The notes below the pieces were generated by a model. The model was not told the DNA's origin. It worked only from the letters and a program-made list of their open reading frames with translations, and searched no databases. A program made the translations under genes and the position numbers. From Erysipelotrichaceae bacterium (lineage in GTDB: Bacteria; Bacillota_I; Bacilli_A; Erysipelotrichales; Erysipelotrichaceae), in assembly GCA_017550145.1 (NCBI GenBank), contig JAFZQG010000027.1, positions 34,454-98,453 of the forward strand: a stretch of 64,000 nucleotides of DNA, read 5' to 3'. Of this stretch, positions 42,983-52,167 are shown piece by piece. Position 1 is the first letter of the stretch. Each line of letters begins with the position of its first letter.

Positions 42983-43815
42983 TGTTGAAGAGAAAAGATG
43001 CAGTACTGATCAATGATCCCGATCCATTTCATTCCATAGTTCCTTATGTCATGCCTAAACGTACGGAAGCGGAAGTTTCCACAACAGCGACCTTAGACAT
43101 AACCAAACTTCTCAAGTTCATCAATAAGCACAACAAGAAAGAAGGCACCAATTATAAACTCTTCCATTGTATCTGTACGGCCGTAGCCAAGATGATCTAT
43201 CACCGTCCGAAGCTGAATATCTTTGTGGCTGGCAGAAAATACTGGATGAGAAACGATATCACGCTGTCATTTGTTGCCAAGCAGAAGTTTGAAGATGAAG
43301 CGGTTGAGACCTTAATGACTTTGACCGTTAAGGATGATATGAACCTTGATTCCATCTCCAAGATCATTCTCGGAGATGTACAGAAAGCCCGTTCAGCCGG
43401 CAATAATTCTCTTGATAAGACGATGGATTTTATCGGAAAACTGCCACGCTTTGTCTTGGAGATCTTCTTCTGGATCTTAAGCCGAATGGAATACCATGGC
43501 ATCTATCCTGAGGATCTCAAGAAGGGCGATCCTAACTACACCACTTGTCTTCTTTCCAATCTGGGTTCGATCAAGGCTGATTCCTGTTACCATCATTTGA
43601 GCAATTTCGGTACCAATTCGATGATGATCACGATCGGTACGATCGCTCATGATGAAACAACTAAAAAGGATACCGTCGATGTTACAGTCACCCTGGATGA
43701 AAGAATTGCGGATGGTTTCTATTTTGCCAAGTCACTGAAACTGGCTAAATATATGATCGAGCATCCGGAGATGCTGATGGAAAAGATCTCTGATCCTGTA
43801 CCTGATGAAGTCTGA
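42982..43815 (+). CDS. CAT/lipoyl-acyltransferase-fold protein lacking the catalytic His
   Basis: 277 residues with the fold of chloramphenicol acetyltransferase and 2-oxoacid dehydrogenase E2 catalytic domains: VSTTATLDITKLL, FHCICTAVAKMIYHRPKLN, LSNLGSIKADSCYHHLSNFG, and TVTLDERIADGFYFAKSL at the C-terminus. That last motif corresponds to HxxxDG, but Asp stands where the catalytic His belongs (DERIADG). It may bind acyl-CoA without normal catalysis. Overlaps the flavodoxin stop by one base. Its own stop lies in the stem of the following terminator. Confidence 0.72.
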   Translation: MLKRKDAVLINDPDPFHSIVPYVMPKRTEAEVSTTATLDITKLLKFINKHNKKEGTNYKLFHCICTAVAKMIYHRPKLNIFVAGRKYWMRNDITLSFVAKQKFEDEAVETLMTLTVKDDMNLDSISKIILGDVQKARSAGNNSLDKTMDFIGKLPRFVLEIFFWILSRMEYHGIYPEDLKKGDPNYTTCLLSNLGSIKADSCYHHLSNFGTNSMMITIGTIAHDETTKKDTVDVTVTLDERIADGFYFAKSLKLAKYMIEHPEMLMEKISDPVPDEV

Positions 43816-43846
43816 GCCTGAAACTCAGACTTTTTTAAGCTATAAT
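43809..43846 (+). terminator. Terminator followed at once by a -10 box
   Basis: Stem AGTCTGAG / CTCAGACT with a 7-base loop and TTTTTT, including the upstream stop codon. TATAAT (43841-43846) for the MFS operon begins 5 bases after the T run. Confidence 0.85.
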
Positions 43847-43879
43847 TAAAGTGTTTCATATTTAAGGAGTTAATCAATA

Positions 43880-45286
43880 ATGACTAAAAAAGAAAGAGAA
43901 CAGCGCGAGCTGGCTAAACTGGAAAAGGCCGAGTCTTTTCATGGCCACCAGCACTATTTTGCGATCCTGATCGTTGTCTTAAGTATCGTCTATATCGTTG
44001 ACGAACTGGCATCGAATGTTAAGGGTATCGTGGAAGTTCAGACGGTCAGAGACCTTTTCAATGTCGTCTATCCGTCAAGCGAGTATGACAATGCTTCGGC
44101 AACTCTGGGTTTTGCGACAATGGCAGGTTATCTGTCCTATCTGATCTCGCCGTTCTATAAATCACTGGCTGACCGTTTCGGCCGCAGACTGTTCTTGATC
44201 ATCAATACCATCGGTATGGGTGTAGGTATGCTGGTATGCATCATCTCCAAGAGTGTTCCTGTTTACATCATCGGTTCAGTCATCATGACTTTCTTTACCC
44301 CTAATGATATGCAGGTCATCTATATCATGGAATGTGCACCGAAAGAGCATCGTGCCAAGTTGTGTTCGATAACCAAGGGTCTGGCTCTGATTTCCGTTTC
44401 TTTGCTGGGACTGTTTGTGAAGTTCTTTGTGAATGATGCGGTTCCTTCGACCTGGCGTAATGTCTTCATTATTCCTATTATCTTAGCTTTTGTTATCGGT
44501 ATTGCGGCGATCTATTTTGTCAGAGAGACTCCGGTCTATACGCAGAAGAGATTGCAGTATCTGAGAGCTTCAGAAGAAGAAAGACAGGCAGCGCTGGAGG
44601 CTGAAAAAGAAAACGAAGAAGAAGCCAAGAAGAAAAACGTTTCTGTCCTTGATGCGTTCAAGTTCATCTTTACGAATAAGCAGACCAGAGCGATTGCGAT
44701 CGTGGCTTTACTGATGGCTTTCTCTACCGGTTATACAGGCAAGTATCAGCCGATGATCACAGCCGGTAAGTATAACGGAGTCATGACTGCCGATGCGGTA
44801 AATATTATCTTAATGTTCTATCCGGTCATCAACGGCATCTTCACGATGATTGGTGGTTTCATTACCGACTCTTTAGGCCGTAAGAAATCTGCACTTATCT
44901 TGGGCTTATGGGCATCTTTAGGCTTAGCTGTCTTTGCGTACGGCTGTATCAGACCGCTTAATCCTTATCTCATCGGTCTGGCTTACGGTATTTCGATTGC
45001 GGGTCTCTGGTCGATTTCCGATATGATCTATTTCGTCATTACTTCCGAATCAACTCCTACCGAAATGCGTGCTTCCGTTGTCGGTTCCATGCAGCTGATC
45101 GGTATGTTCGGTACCGGTTTCAATATGATCTACAACAATGTCGTAACGATGTTGGCAGGTTCTACCAATCTTCCGATCGTTCTGACGGTTGCCTATCTGC
45201 CTTTAATGGCTATTTCGCTCATTATAATGATACTCAAGGTCAAGGAAACCAAGGGTGTCGATCTCGATAATATTAAGGTAGACTAG
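43880..45286 (+). CDS. MFS transporter, probable sugar/oligosaccharide permease
   Basis: 468 residues, about 12 membrane helices, with the MFS loop motif as LADRFGRRLFL after helix 2 and FITDSLGRKKSAL in the second half. The N-terminus is cytosolic and charged (TKKEREQRELAKLEKAESFH), and a long charged loop (ASEEERQAALEAEKENEEEA) divides the halves. It precedes an alpha/beta hydrolase and a GH42 glycosidase, so uptake of a galactoside is likely. AAGGAG lies about 11 bases before the ATG. Confidence 0.85.
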   Translation: MTKKEREQRELAKLEKAESFHGHQHYFAILIVVLSIVYIVDELASNVKGIVEVQTVRDLFNVVYPSSEYDNASATLGFATMAGYLSYLISPFYKSLADRFGRRLFLIINTIGMGVGMLVCIISKSVPVYIIGSVIMTFFTPNDMQVIYIMECAPKEHRAKLCSITKGLALISVSLLGLFVKFFVNDAVPSTWRNVFIIPIILAFVIGIAAIYFVRETPVYTQKRLQYLRASEEERQAALEAEKENEEEAKKKNVSVLDAFKFIFTNKQTRAIAIVALLMAFSTGYTGKYQPMITAGKYNGVMTADAVNIILMFYPVINGIFTMIGGFITDSLGRKKSALILGLWASLGLAVFAYGCIRPLNPYLIGLAYGISIAGLWSISDMIYFVITSESTPTEMRASVVGSMQLIGMFGTGFNMIYNNVVTMLAGSTNLPIVLTVAYLPLMAISLIIMILKVKETKGVDLDNIKVD

Positions 45287-45288
45287 TG

Positions 45289-46239
45289 ATGCTTTATGTA
45301 CTGATTGTATTACTGATTCTTATAGTCCTTTCGATGGCTGTCGGATATAATATCTTCAACTCGGTTTTTCTCTATAAAGACAAAAATAAGACCAATGATG
45401 TAGATCCTGCTTTCATCGATTCGGATAAGGACCTGATGCGTCCGACCGCTAGGGCTTTATATGACTATCAGAAGCCTTTGATCGAAGCTTTCAATAAACT
45501 TGAATTCAGGGAACTGAGCATTATTTCTTTTGATGGTCTGAAGTTATATGGCTATTTATTGGAAGGTAATCCCGAAGAAGTGGTGATCTGCGTTCATGGC
45601 TATAAGTCTTCGATGCAGAATGATTTCTGCGACAAGATCAAAATATATCAGGATCGCGGTTCTACTGTGCTTCTGTTAAATGACCGTGCTCATGGCAAGT
45701 CCGAAGGTATCTATCTGGGTTTCTCGGAGAATGATAAGCGTGATGTAGCCAGATGGGTCGATCTGGTCAATAAACTGTATGATAATCCGAAGATCTATCT
45801 CCATGGCGTATCGATGGGCGGAGCGACAGTCATTCATTGTGCCAATTCCGGATTAAAGAATGTCTGCGGTATCATTGATGACTGCGGCTTCAATTCGATC
45901 GTCGGTATCAGCAAGTATCTGATCAAGGATATCTACCATATGCCATATTTCCCGTTCGGTGATTTTGCGTGGTTCTGGTCAGTTATTATTACCGGTATAA
46001 GTTTCAATACATCTTTGGGTGAAGACTGTGTCAGAAATACGGATATTCCGATCCTGTTTTTCCATGGCAAGGAAGATCACTTCGTGCCTTGTTTCATGTC
46101 AGAAAGAATGTATGAAGCATGCAGATCTCCAAAGGAACTGCATCTGATCGACAAGTGTGGCCATGCGGCTGCTTATATGATGGCAAGCGAAGAATATACA
46201 AAAGCGGTCAACCGCTTGCTGGATGGTGAAGTGAAATGA
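45289..46239 (+). CDS. Membrane-anchored alpha/beta hydrolase
   Basis: 316 residues. An N-terminal signal anchor (YVLIVLLILIVLSMAVGYNIF) is followed by an alpha/beta-hydrolase domain: VVICVHGYKSSMQND, LLLNDRAHGKSEG, HGVSMGGATV (GxSxG nucleophile), FFHGKEDHFVPC (Asp) and KCGHAAAY (His). It could remove acyl groups from imported or surface glycans, given its place between the transporter and GH42 genes (inference). ATG at 45289 chosen (AAGG 10 bases upstream); GTG at 45286 overlaps the previous stop. Confidence 0.85.
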   Translation: MLYVLIVLLILIVLSMAVGYNIFNSVFLYKDKNKTNDVDPAFIDSDKDLMRPTARALYDYQKPLIEAFNKLEFRELSIISFDGLKLYGYLLEGNPEEVVICVHGYKSSMQNDFCDKIKIYQDRGSTVLLLNDRAHGKSEGIYLGFSENDKRDVARWVDLVNKLYDNPKIYLHGVSMGGATVIHCANSGLKNVCGIIDDCGFNSIVGISKYLIKDIYHMPYFPFGDFAWFWSVIITGISFNTSLGEDCVRNTDIPILFFHGKEDHFVPCFMSERMYEACRSPKELHLIDKCGHAAAYMMASEEYTKAVNRLLDGEVK

Positions 46240-48008
46240 GATACCTCGGTGTAGACTATTATCCCGAACAGTGGGGCATGGATCTGGTTGATGAGGATCT
46301 CGACAATATAAAAGAACTCGGTGCGAATCTGATCAGGATCGCTGATTTTGCCTGGGACAGATTCGAACCAGAAGAAGGAAAATATGATTTTTCCTTTTTT
46401 GATGAAGTGATCGAAAAAGCGAAGAAACATGATCTGAAGGTCATGATGTGTGTCCCGACGGCGACAATGCCTTCCTGGCTATATCATAAGTATCCCGAGA
46501 TCATGAATGTGGATGAAAGAGGCTATGCGCAACCATTCGGAGCGAGAAGAGGATATTGCGTAAACAGCGATGTTTATATTGCCAAGGCAAGAGCTTTAGC
46601 TGAAGCGATGGCTGAACATTATAAGGATGAAGAGACTATTGTTGCCTGGCAGGTTGATAACGAGATCGGACATGAAGGTTCCGATAAGTGCTACTGCAAG
46701 ACCTGTGAGAAGAAATTCCAGGAATACTTAAGAGAAAAGTATAAAGATATCAATGATCTCAATTACCGCTGGGGAACATCTTTCTGGACACATACCTATG
46801 GTGACTTTGCTGAGATACCTTTACCTAAGCCTTCTTTCACAGCCCAGAATCCATCTTTGAGACTTGAGTATGCGCGTTTCCGTAATATCTCAACAGTTAA
46901 CTACATAAAAGGTTTAGTCGAAGCAGTCAAGAAACACGATCATAAACATCCCGTAACTCATGACTTTGAGGGCGGAACGATCAATAAGATGTTTTCGCCG
47001 TTTGATGTCGCAAAATGTCTCGACTTTGTTTCCTACAACAACTATCCGGTCTGGGGTGGACAGAAAGCGCCTCTATCCGACAGCGATCTGGCTTTCTCAG
47101 TCGATTTTGCGCGAGGTTTCAGAAGAGAGAAATTCTGGGTAACAGAATCGATCATGGGACAGCAGGGACATAACGATATCGGTTATGCGCCGAAACCAGA
47201 TGAAGCAAAGAAGTGGGCTCTCAATTCCTTAGACCAGGGTGTTGAAAGTCTGATCTTCTTCCGTTACCGTGGTTTCACTAAAGGTGCCGAACAGTTCTGT
47301 TTCGGAATCCTGGATGCGGATAATGTGAAGAGAAGAAAGTATTATGAGACCATGGCTTTCTTTAAGGAAGCCAAGGAAAAGGAAGTCACTTATCCGAAAT
47401 CTACTGTCTGTATCGTTTATGATTATGATTCCAAATCATCAATGGAGATTCAGAGACAGTCCAATATGTTTGATTATGAGAAGGAATGTCAGAAACTCTA
47501 CAGGCAGTTATACATCCGTAAGATGAACTGTGACATCATTGATTCATCAGTCGATTTCTCGGATTATAAACTGGTCATATTGCCATATATGATCATCATG
47601 CCCGATGAGTTTAAAGACAGACTGAAAAGATATGTATCCAAAGGCGGTAAAGTCCTGATGACACCGAGAACAGCCTGGAAGGATACAGATAATAACCTGG
47701 TGTTTAAGAAACGTCTGCCTGTCGATCTGATCGATCTGTGCGGAGCAGCCATTGATGAACATGAATCTCTCTTAGACGGTCAATCCAGTCCATGCGTGTT
47801 CAATGGAAGAGAAGGACAAGGCTATGTCTTTGAAGAACTGTTAAGTCTTCAGGGAGGCAAGGAACTGATCAGCTGGAAAGAAAATCCGTTCGGTGATTAT
47901 GCGGCAGCCGTAGTTAATGAATATGGAGAGGGTAAGTGTTACTATATGGGAACTTCCTTCGATGAAGATACACTGAATGAACTATTTGAAGAGATATTAA
48001 AGAATTAG
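46236..48008 (+). CDS. GH42 family beta-galactosidase
   Basis: 590 residues, short for the family. The TIM barrel shows YYPEQW, IADFAWDRFEPEEGKYDF, AWQVDNEIGHEG with acid/base Glu143, a CYCKTCEKKF metal-binding segment, and WVTESIMGQQ with putative nucleophile Glu304. The trimerisation domain follows (YDYDSKSSMEIQRQ); the usual C-terminal domain is small. No signal peptide, so substrates are cleaved inside after MFS uptake. Start overlaps the hydrolase stop (ATGA). Confidence 0.93.
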   Translation: MRYLGVDYYPEQWGMDLVDEDLDNIKELGANLIRIADFAWDRFEPEEGKYDFSFFDEVIEKAKKHDLKVMMCVPTATMPSWLYHKYPEIMNVDERGYAQPFGARRGYCVNSDVYIAKARALAEAMAEHYKDEETIVAWQVDNEIGHEGSDKCYCKTCEKKFQEYLREKYKDINDLNYRWGTSFWTHTYGDFAEIPLPKPSFTAQNPSLRLEYARFRNISTVNYIKGLVEAVKKHDHKHPVTHDFEGGTINKMFSPFDVAKCLDFVSYNNYPVWGGQKAPLSDSDLAFSVDFARGFRREKFWVTESIMGQQGHNDIGYAPKPDEAKKWALNSLDQGVESLIFFRYRGFTKGAEQFCFGILDADNVKRRKYYETMAFFKEAKEKEVTYPKSTVCIVYDYDSKSSMEIQRQSNMFDYEKECQKLYRQLYIRKMNCDIIDSSVDFSDYKLVILPYMIIMPDEFKDRLKRYVSKGGKVLMTPRTAWKDTDNNLVFKKRLPVDLIDLCGAAIDEHESLLDGQSSPCVFNGREGQGYVFEELLSLQGGKELISWKENPFGDYAAAVVNEYGEGKCYYMGTSFDEDTLNELFEEILKN

Positions 48009-48025
48009 AAATATGCTTTATATAG

Positions 48026-48047
48026 AGGGGTGCAAACGCATCCCTTT
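48026..48047 (+). terminator. Terminator after GH42
   Basis: Stem AGGGGTGC / GCATCCCT (one G-T pair) with an AAAC loop and TTT. Confidence 0.65.
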
Positions 48048-48059
48048 AATCTAGTTATT

Positions 48060-48095
48060 AAACTTGTTTGTACAACTTGTACAAACAAGTTTTTT
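48060..48095 (+). terminator. Long near-perfect dyad, terminator and/or operator
   Basis: AAACTTGTTTGTACAA and its exact complement TTGTACAAACAAGTTT are separated by one base and followed by a T run. It contains TTGTACAA twice. It can end the GH42 operon, or act as a regulator site for the PTS operon that starts about 115 bases downstream. Confidence 0.7.
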
Positions 48096-48209
48096 AAATG
48101 TATTGTATGACATATTCTCTTTATTTGTACCATTATAGGAATTATCACGAATAAAATATGTCTACCCGTTTCCATTAAGAGTAAAATAAAAGTAGTAGGA
48201 ATAAACAGT

Positions 48210-48671
48210 ATGAAAAACGGTTGGGAAGAACTTGTTTCAATAGATAATATAGACGTCAGAGTTGAAGCTGAAGACTGGAAGGATGCGATCCGTAAAGCCG
48301 GTCAGCTTTTACTGGATAAAGGCGATATCGAAAGTGCTTATATCGAAGATATGATCGCCAGTATTGAAACTTTAGGTCCATATATCGTTATTACGAAAGG
48401 TTTTGCCCTGGCTCATGCGGCACCTTGTGAGGCTGTAAAGAATAATGCGGTTTCTCTGATCAATCTGAAGAATGAGATCAATTTCGGCAGTCAGAACGAT
48501 CCGGTCAGAGTCGTGATGTGTCTGGCTTGTGTCGATAAGGAATCGCATATCGGCAAGCTTTCGAAGATTGCGATGAAGCTGATGGAAAAGGATATGATTG
48601 AAAAACTCGCTAACTGCGACAGTAAAGAGGAATTATATAAAACAATCAATGCGGTAAAGGAGGAAGCTTGA
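48210..48671 (+). CDS. PTS EIIA component, ascorbate/mannitol type (UlaC-like)
   Basis: 153 residues. The EIIA fold is shown by LGPYIVITKGFALAHAAPCE with phospho-acceptor His69 in the AHA context, and SLINLKNEINFGSQNDPV. It takes phosphate from HPr and passes it to EIIB. The order IIA-IIB-IIC and the UlaA-like IIC place it in the ascorbate-Gat superfamily. AGGA lies about 9 bases before the ATG. The stop overlaps the EIIB start. Confidence 0.88.
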   Translation: MKNGWEELVSIDNIDVRVEAEDWKDAIRKAGQLLLDKGDIESAYIEDMIASIETLGPYIVITKGFALAHAAPCEAVKNNAVSLINLKNEINFGSQNDPVRVVMCLACVDKESHIGKLSKIAMKLMEKDMIEKLANCDSKEELYKTINAVKEEA

Positions 48672-48958
48672 TGATAGAACCTAAAATCCAATGTGTCTGC
48701 GGTTTCGGCTGCGGATCTTCACTGATGTTAAGGATGGCTATCGATGACATTTTAAGAAAGCACAGCCTTGAGGCGAATACTTTCTGTGGTGATGTCGGAA
48801 CCTGCCTGAGTAATCCCTGTGATGTGATTTTTATTTCCCGGGAACTGGCAGAAAGGATTGTCGACAGAGCGGAGGTTCCGGTCGTCGTAATTGAGAATTT
48901 CATGGACAGCAGTGAAGTCGAAGAGAAAGTTCTTGCGTACATGAATAAAGAAGATTAA
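48671..48958 (+). CDS. PTS EIIB component (UlaB-like)
   Basis: 95 residues, with phospho-acceptor Cys10 in CVCGFGCGSSLMLRM, the P-loop of the ascorbate/galactitol EIIB group. The start overlaps the EIIA stop (TGATG), and AGGAGG lies 6 bases upstream. Confidence 0.88.
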   Translation: MIEPKIQCVCGFGCGSSLMLRMAIDDILRKHSLEANTFCGDVGTCLSNPCDVIFISRELAERIVDRAEVPVVVIENFMDSSEVEEKVLAYMNKED

Positions 48959-49003
48959 AAAAGTGGGAAAAATATTAGTACTAATTGAAAAGGAGGCAAA
49001 CTA

Positions 49004-50272
49004 ATGGCAATTCTCAACTTTATTATTAATGAAATCTTTGGTCAGGGTTCGATTTTCCTTGCGTTAGTCGCAATGATCGGCCTGATCCTGCAGAAGAAAC
49101 CTGTTTCAGAGGTCATCAGAGGTACAATCATGACCGCTATCGGTTTCTTCGTACTGAACACCGGTACAGGTCTGATTACCGGCAATTCCATCGATGGCAT
49201 CATCACGGCATTCAATATTCTGATGCCTGGTAATGCGTCTGCTCCGGCTTCCATCGATATCGGCGGTCAGTACGGTACCCAGATCGGTATCGTTATGATC
49301 ATCGCCTTTGCGATCAACCTGCTGGTAGCCCGTTTCACACCTTGGAAATCAGTCTTCTTAACAGGGCATATGCTGTACTGGTTCCCATACGTCTTCATCG
49401 CTGCCGGTGTTGATGCCGGCTTAACCGGTGGCAAGCTGATCGGTCTGGCTGCTGTCTTTACAGCTCTGTACATGATCGTTGCGCCAAACCTGATGAGACC
49501 GCTGGTAAAGGATGTTACAGGCAAGGATGACTTCACTATCGGTCACCCGACCACTACACTTTCTGTTCTGGCTGGCATTATCGCACCGTTAGTTGGTGAC
49601 AAGTCCAAGAGCTGCGAAGACTTCAAACTTCCTAAATCACTGGGCTTCTTGAGAGAAGTATCAATTACCGGTTCAATTGCGATTTCGATCGTCTACATCA
49701 TCATGTACTTCGTCGTATCCGCAAACGGTCTTTCTCCTGCTGAGGTCTTCGGCTACAGCGGAAGCTTCTTCTCATACTGGTTCATCCATTCTGTATACTT
49801 CGGTGTTGGTGTTACCGTAATGCTTCAGGGTGTCCGTATGCTGATTGCTGAAATCGTTCCGGCTTTCAAAGGTATTGCGGAAAAGGTCGTTCCGGGTGCT
49901 ATTCCGGCTCTCGACTGCCCGGTATTATTCGGTTATGGTCCTAACTCTCTGATCATCGGTTTCATCGTTGCAGTCATTACTTCAACTGCAGCAATCCTTG
50001 CGACCAGAGGCATGTTCCCGACGGTTATTATTCCTTTGATCTTCACCTGCTTCTTCGAGAACGGCTGTGCTGCTATCATAGCTAATGCCAAGGGTGGTGT
50101 CAGAGGTACGATCATTGCGTGCGCTATCAACGGTGTCGTTATGGTCTTACTGGTTGGCTTCGGTGCTTACTTCTTCAACAATACCATTCAGCCTTGGATG
50201 CTCGTCTATGGCGGCCAGGACTTCTCACTCTTCGGTATTATTGAAGGTATGATCGCAAGATTGATCAGATAA
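49004..50272 (+). CDS. PTS EIIC permease, ascorbate type (UlaA-like)
   Basis: 422 residues with about 10-11 hydrophobic helices and UlaA landmarks: IGLILQKKPVSEVIRGTIMT, GFFVLNTGTGLI, GQYGTQIGIVMIIAFAINLL and FLTGHMLYWFPYVF. It imports and phosphorylates a sugar acid or related compound; ascorbate itself is not certain since no ulaG/D/E/F follow. AAAGGAGG lies about 8 bases before the ATG. Confidence 0.9.
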   Translation: MAILNFIINEIFGQGSIFLALVAMIGLILQKKPVSEVIRGTIMTAIGFFVLNTGTGLITGNSIDGIITAFNILMPGNASAPASIDIGGQYGTQIGIVMIIAFAINLLVARFTPWKSVFLTGHMLYWFPYVFIAAGVDAGLTGGKLIGLAAVFTALYMIVAPNLMRPLVKDVTGKDDFTIGHPTTTLSVLAGIIAPLVGDKSKSCEDFKLPKSLGFLREVSITGSIAISIVYIIMYFVVSANGLSPAEVFGYSGSFFSYWFIHSVYFGVGVTVMLQGVRMLIAEIVPAFKGIAEKVVPGAIPALDCPVLFGYGPNSLIIGFIVAVITSTAAILATRGMFPTVIIPLIFTCFFENGCAAIIANAKGGVRGTIIACAINGVVMVLLVGFGAYFFNNTIQPWMLVYGGQDFSLFGIIEGMIARLIR

Positions 50273-50301
50273 TCATTCGATTACTTATCCACATTAAAAA
50301 G

Positions 50302-50330
50302 ATATGTCCCGGATTTCCGGGACATATTTT
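50302..50330. terminator. Bidirectional terminator after the PTS operon
   Basis: Eleven-base stem ATATGTCCCGG / CCGGGACATAT with an ATTT loop, A-rich before and T-rich after, between convergent operons. Confidence 0.9.
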
Positions 50331-50340
50331 GTGTTATGTA

Positions 50341-51252
50341 TTATCTCATCTTTCCTTTGAACAGGTAGAAGACATCATTGTCTTCAAGTTCCTTCATATC
50401 AGAGAAATCAATGCCTATGTTTTCGGCGATCCTTCTGGTAAGTTTCAATGATATTAGCGTGGAATAGAAATCATTGATCACATCATCTTCGTATTTACGA
50501 TTAATAGTAATGACTTTATTGTAGTGCTTATGTAAGGTTTCATATAAGACATCATCAAGATCATTATCCATCTTGAAGAAGATCAGATCGTTTTTGTGCT
50601 GACGGCTAAGATTGATACGGCCATGGCAGAAATTGTATTTGTCATGAACGACACAGGCGGCCATTCCTGATTCGATGATCGATGATTCCAGGATCGTATC
50701 GGCCGTCTTGGTCTCGTATCCTGACATCACTTCATAGAAGGTATTATTGGAATCAGTTTCTATATCTTCATTAAGTATTTCTCTTAACAGTTCTCTGTCA
50801 TTGCAGTAATACATCAGTAAGATACTTAGCGGTACGATCGTAGCTGATACGGAAACATAGGATTCTTCCTTTTTCATCGTATAGACGATATTCTCGACAT
50901 TTTCTCTTTCATGACCGGTTAAAAGATACTTATTCAGATCACAGTCAAAGATCACATCCACACCGATATTCTTTCCCGAATAGGAAACCGCAATCACATT
51001 CTTATATGAACCTAAGTCCATATAAACCAGATCACGAGGATAGACAAAGGTGGAAATAATATGTTTCTTTTCTCTCAATACTTTGGCGAGAAAGACACCA
51101 ACCACACTTGATCCGCCTACACCTGTTACCAGGGTTGGCCCTTCAATGGAATCTAATTTTGTGAAGATATCTTTTAGATTGCTGTTGTCTAAGGCATATT
51201 CGACTTTTTCGTTTAGGGTTGCGAAACAGTCAGCCATTTTATCATAGTTCAT
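50341..51252 (-). CDS. SIS-domain protein (phosphosugar binding)
   Basis: 303 residues with a SIS-like fold: GPTLVTGVGGSSVVGVFLAK (~38-57) and VIAVSYSGKNIGVDVIF (~85-101), the strand-Ser loops that bind phosphosugars, then a second, weaker half with ACVVHDKYNFCHGRINLS. It could be an isomerase or aldose-deglycase type enzyme; no catalytic residue is assigned. It overlaps the upstream sugar-kinase gene by 11 bases, with AAGGAG 7 bases before the ATG, so the two probably act on the same phosphosugar. Confidence 0.72.
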   Translation of the reverse strand: MNYDKMADCFATLNEKVEYALDNSNLKDIFTKLDSIEGPTLVTGVGGSSVVGVFLAKVLREKKHIISTFVYPRDLVYMDLGSYKNVIAVSYSGKNIGVDVIFDCDLNKYLLTGHERENVENIVYTMKKEESYVSVSATIVPLSILLMYYCNDRELLREILNEDIETDSNNTFYEVMSGYETKTADTILESSIIESGMAACVVHDKYNFCHGRINLSRQHKNDLIFFKMDNDLDDVLYETLHKHYNKVITINRKYEDDVINDFYSTLISLKLTRRIAENIGIDFSDMKELEDNDVFYLFKGKMR

Positions 51253-52165
51253 AGTTATGCTCCTTTGCGAAGTGAATTAATGTATCAAATGAGGCCACAC
51301 CGCCTAGTCCTCCGAAGACTGTGCAGGCATAGGCACCGTTTACCGTGGCCAGTGACAGGGCTTTTTCATAATCCATATTCTGCATCAATGCGGCGATGAA
51401 ACAGCCCGCAAAGGCATCTCCTGCACCTGTGGAATCAAGGACAGTCAGATTCTCTAAGGCCGATTTTTCGATTACTCCGTCTTTAAGATATAGAGTAGAA
51501 CCTTTAGATCCGTGAGTGATTACGACGAATTCACCGTTACTTAAAATAATATCTTTTGGTTCTCCTTCGGAGTTCTCTTTTAATCTTTCATAATCGATTT
51601 CGTTGATGAATAATCCATCAGCTAATGAGTATAAGATTTTTACTCTGCTTGGATCATCATATTTACTGGAACCGTCTAAGATGATCCTGGCTCCGTGTCT
51701 TTTGGCTTCAAGCAAAGGCTCGATCGAATCAAAGGATCTGTTTATCATATGCATGAGTGAATATATATACCTTGAATTATTCAAGAGATCCTGCATCTTT
51801 TCATCAACTATGTATGTCGGCCTGATAGGATCCACCACATACATGGTTCGCTGATCTCCGGTCAGGATGATCAGAACCTTGCCGTTGGTTACGCCTTCTT
51901 TGAACTGGATATAGTCGGTATTGAAGTTGAGTCTTTTTAATTCATTCATTAGAAAGTCTGTCGTTTCATCTTCCTTACCTAGCATATCCAAGGCATAGAC
52001 ATTATTACCTTTGGCAGCACAGATGGCTCCGACATTCAAAGGACAGCCTCCGGCCGAGGTCTTTATAAAGCGGGCATGGGAGAAATCTCCTTCAGCAGGA
52101 TAAGTGTCGGATTCATAGAACTGGTCGACACAGCTGCCCATAATTGTGAGTAAACGGTTTTCCAT
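51242..52165 (-). CDS. PfkB-family (ribokinase-like) carbohydrate kinase
   Basis: 307 residues: N-terminal MGSCVDQFYESDTYPAEGD, SAGGCPLNVGAICAAKG (PfkB signature 1) and C-terminal LDSTGAGDAFAGCFIAAL (signature 2, catalytic Asp in GAGD). It phosphorylates a sugar or nucleoside using ATP; the substrate is unknown. TATAAT (52177-52172 on the minus strand) ends 6 bases before the ATG with no Shine-Dalgarno, so the mRNA may be leaderless. Convergent with the PTS operon and possibly functionally linked to it. Confidence 0.9.
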   Translation of the reverse strand: MENRLLTIMGSCVDQFYESDTYPAEGDFSHARFIKTSAGGCPLNVGAICAAKGNNVYALDMLGKEDETTDFLMNELKRLNFNTDYIQFKEGVTNGKVLIILTGDQRTMYVVDPIRPTYIVDEKMQDLLNNSRYIYSLMHMINRSFDSIEPLLEAKRHGARIILDGSSKYDDPSRVKILYSLADGLFINEIDYERLKENSEGEPKDIILSNGEFVVITHGSKGSTLYLKDGVIEKSALENLTVLDSTGAGDAFAGCFIAALMQNMDYEKALSLATVNGAYACTVFGGLGGVASFDTLIHFAKEHNYEL

Positions 52166-52167
52166 AC

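Noticed and set aside
48210..50272. Full ascorbate (ula) utilisation operon
   Set aside because: Only the IIA, IIB and IIC genes are present; the lactonase, decarboxylase and epimerase genes are absent.
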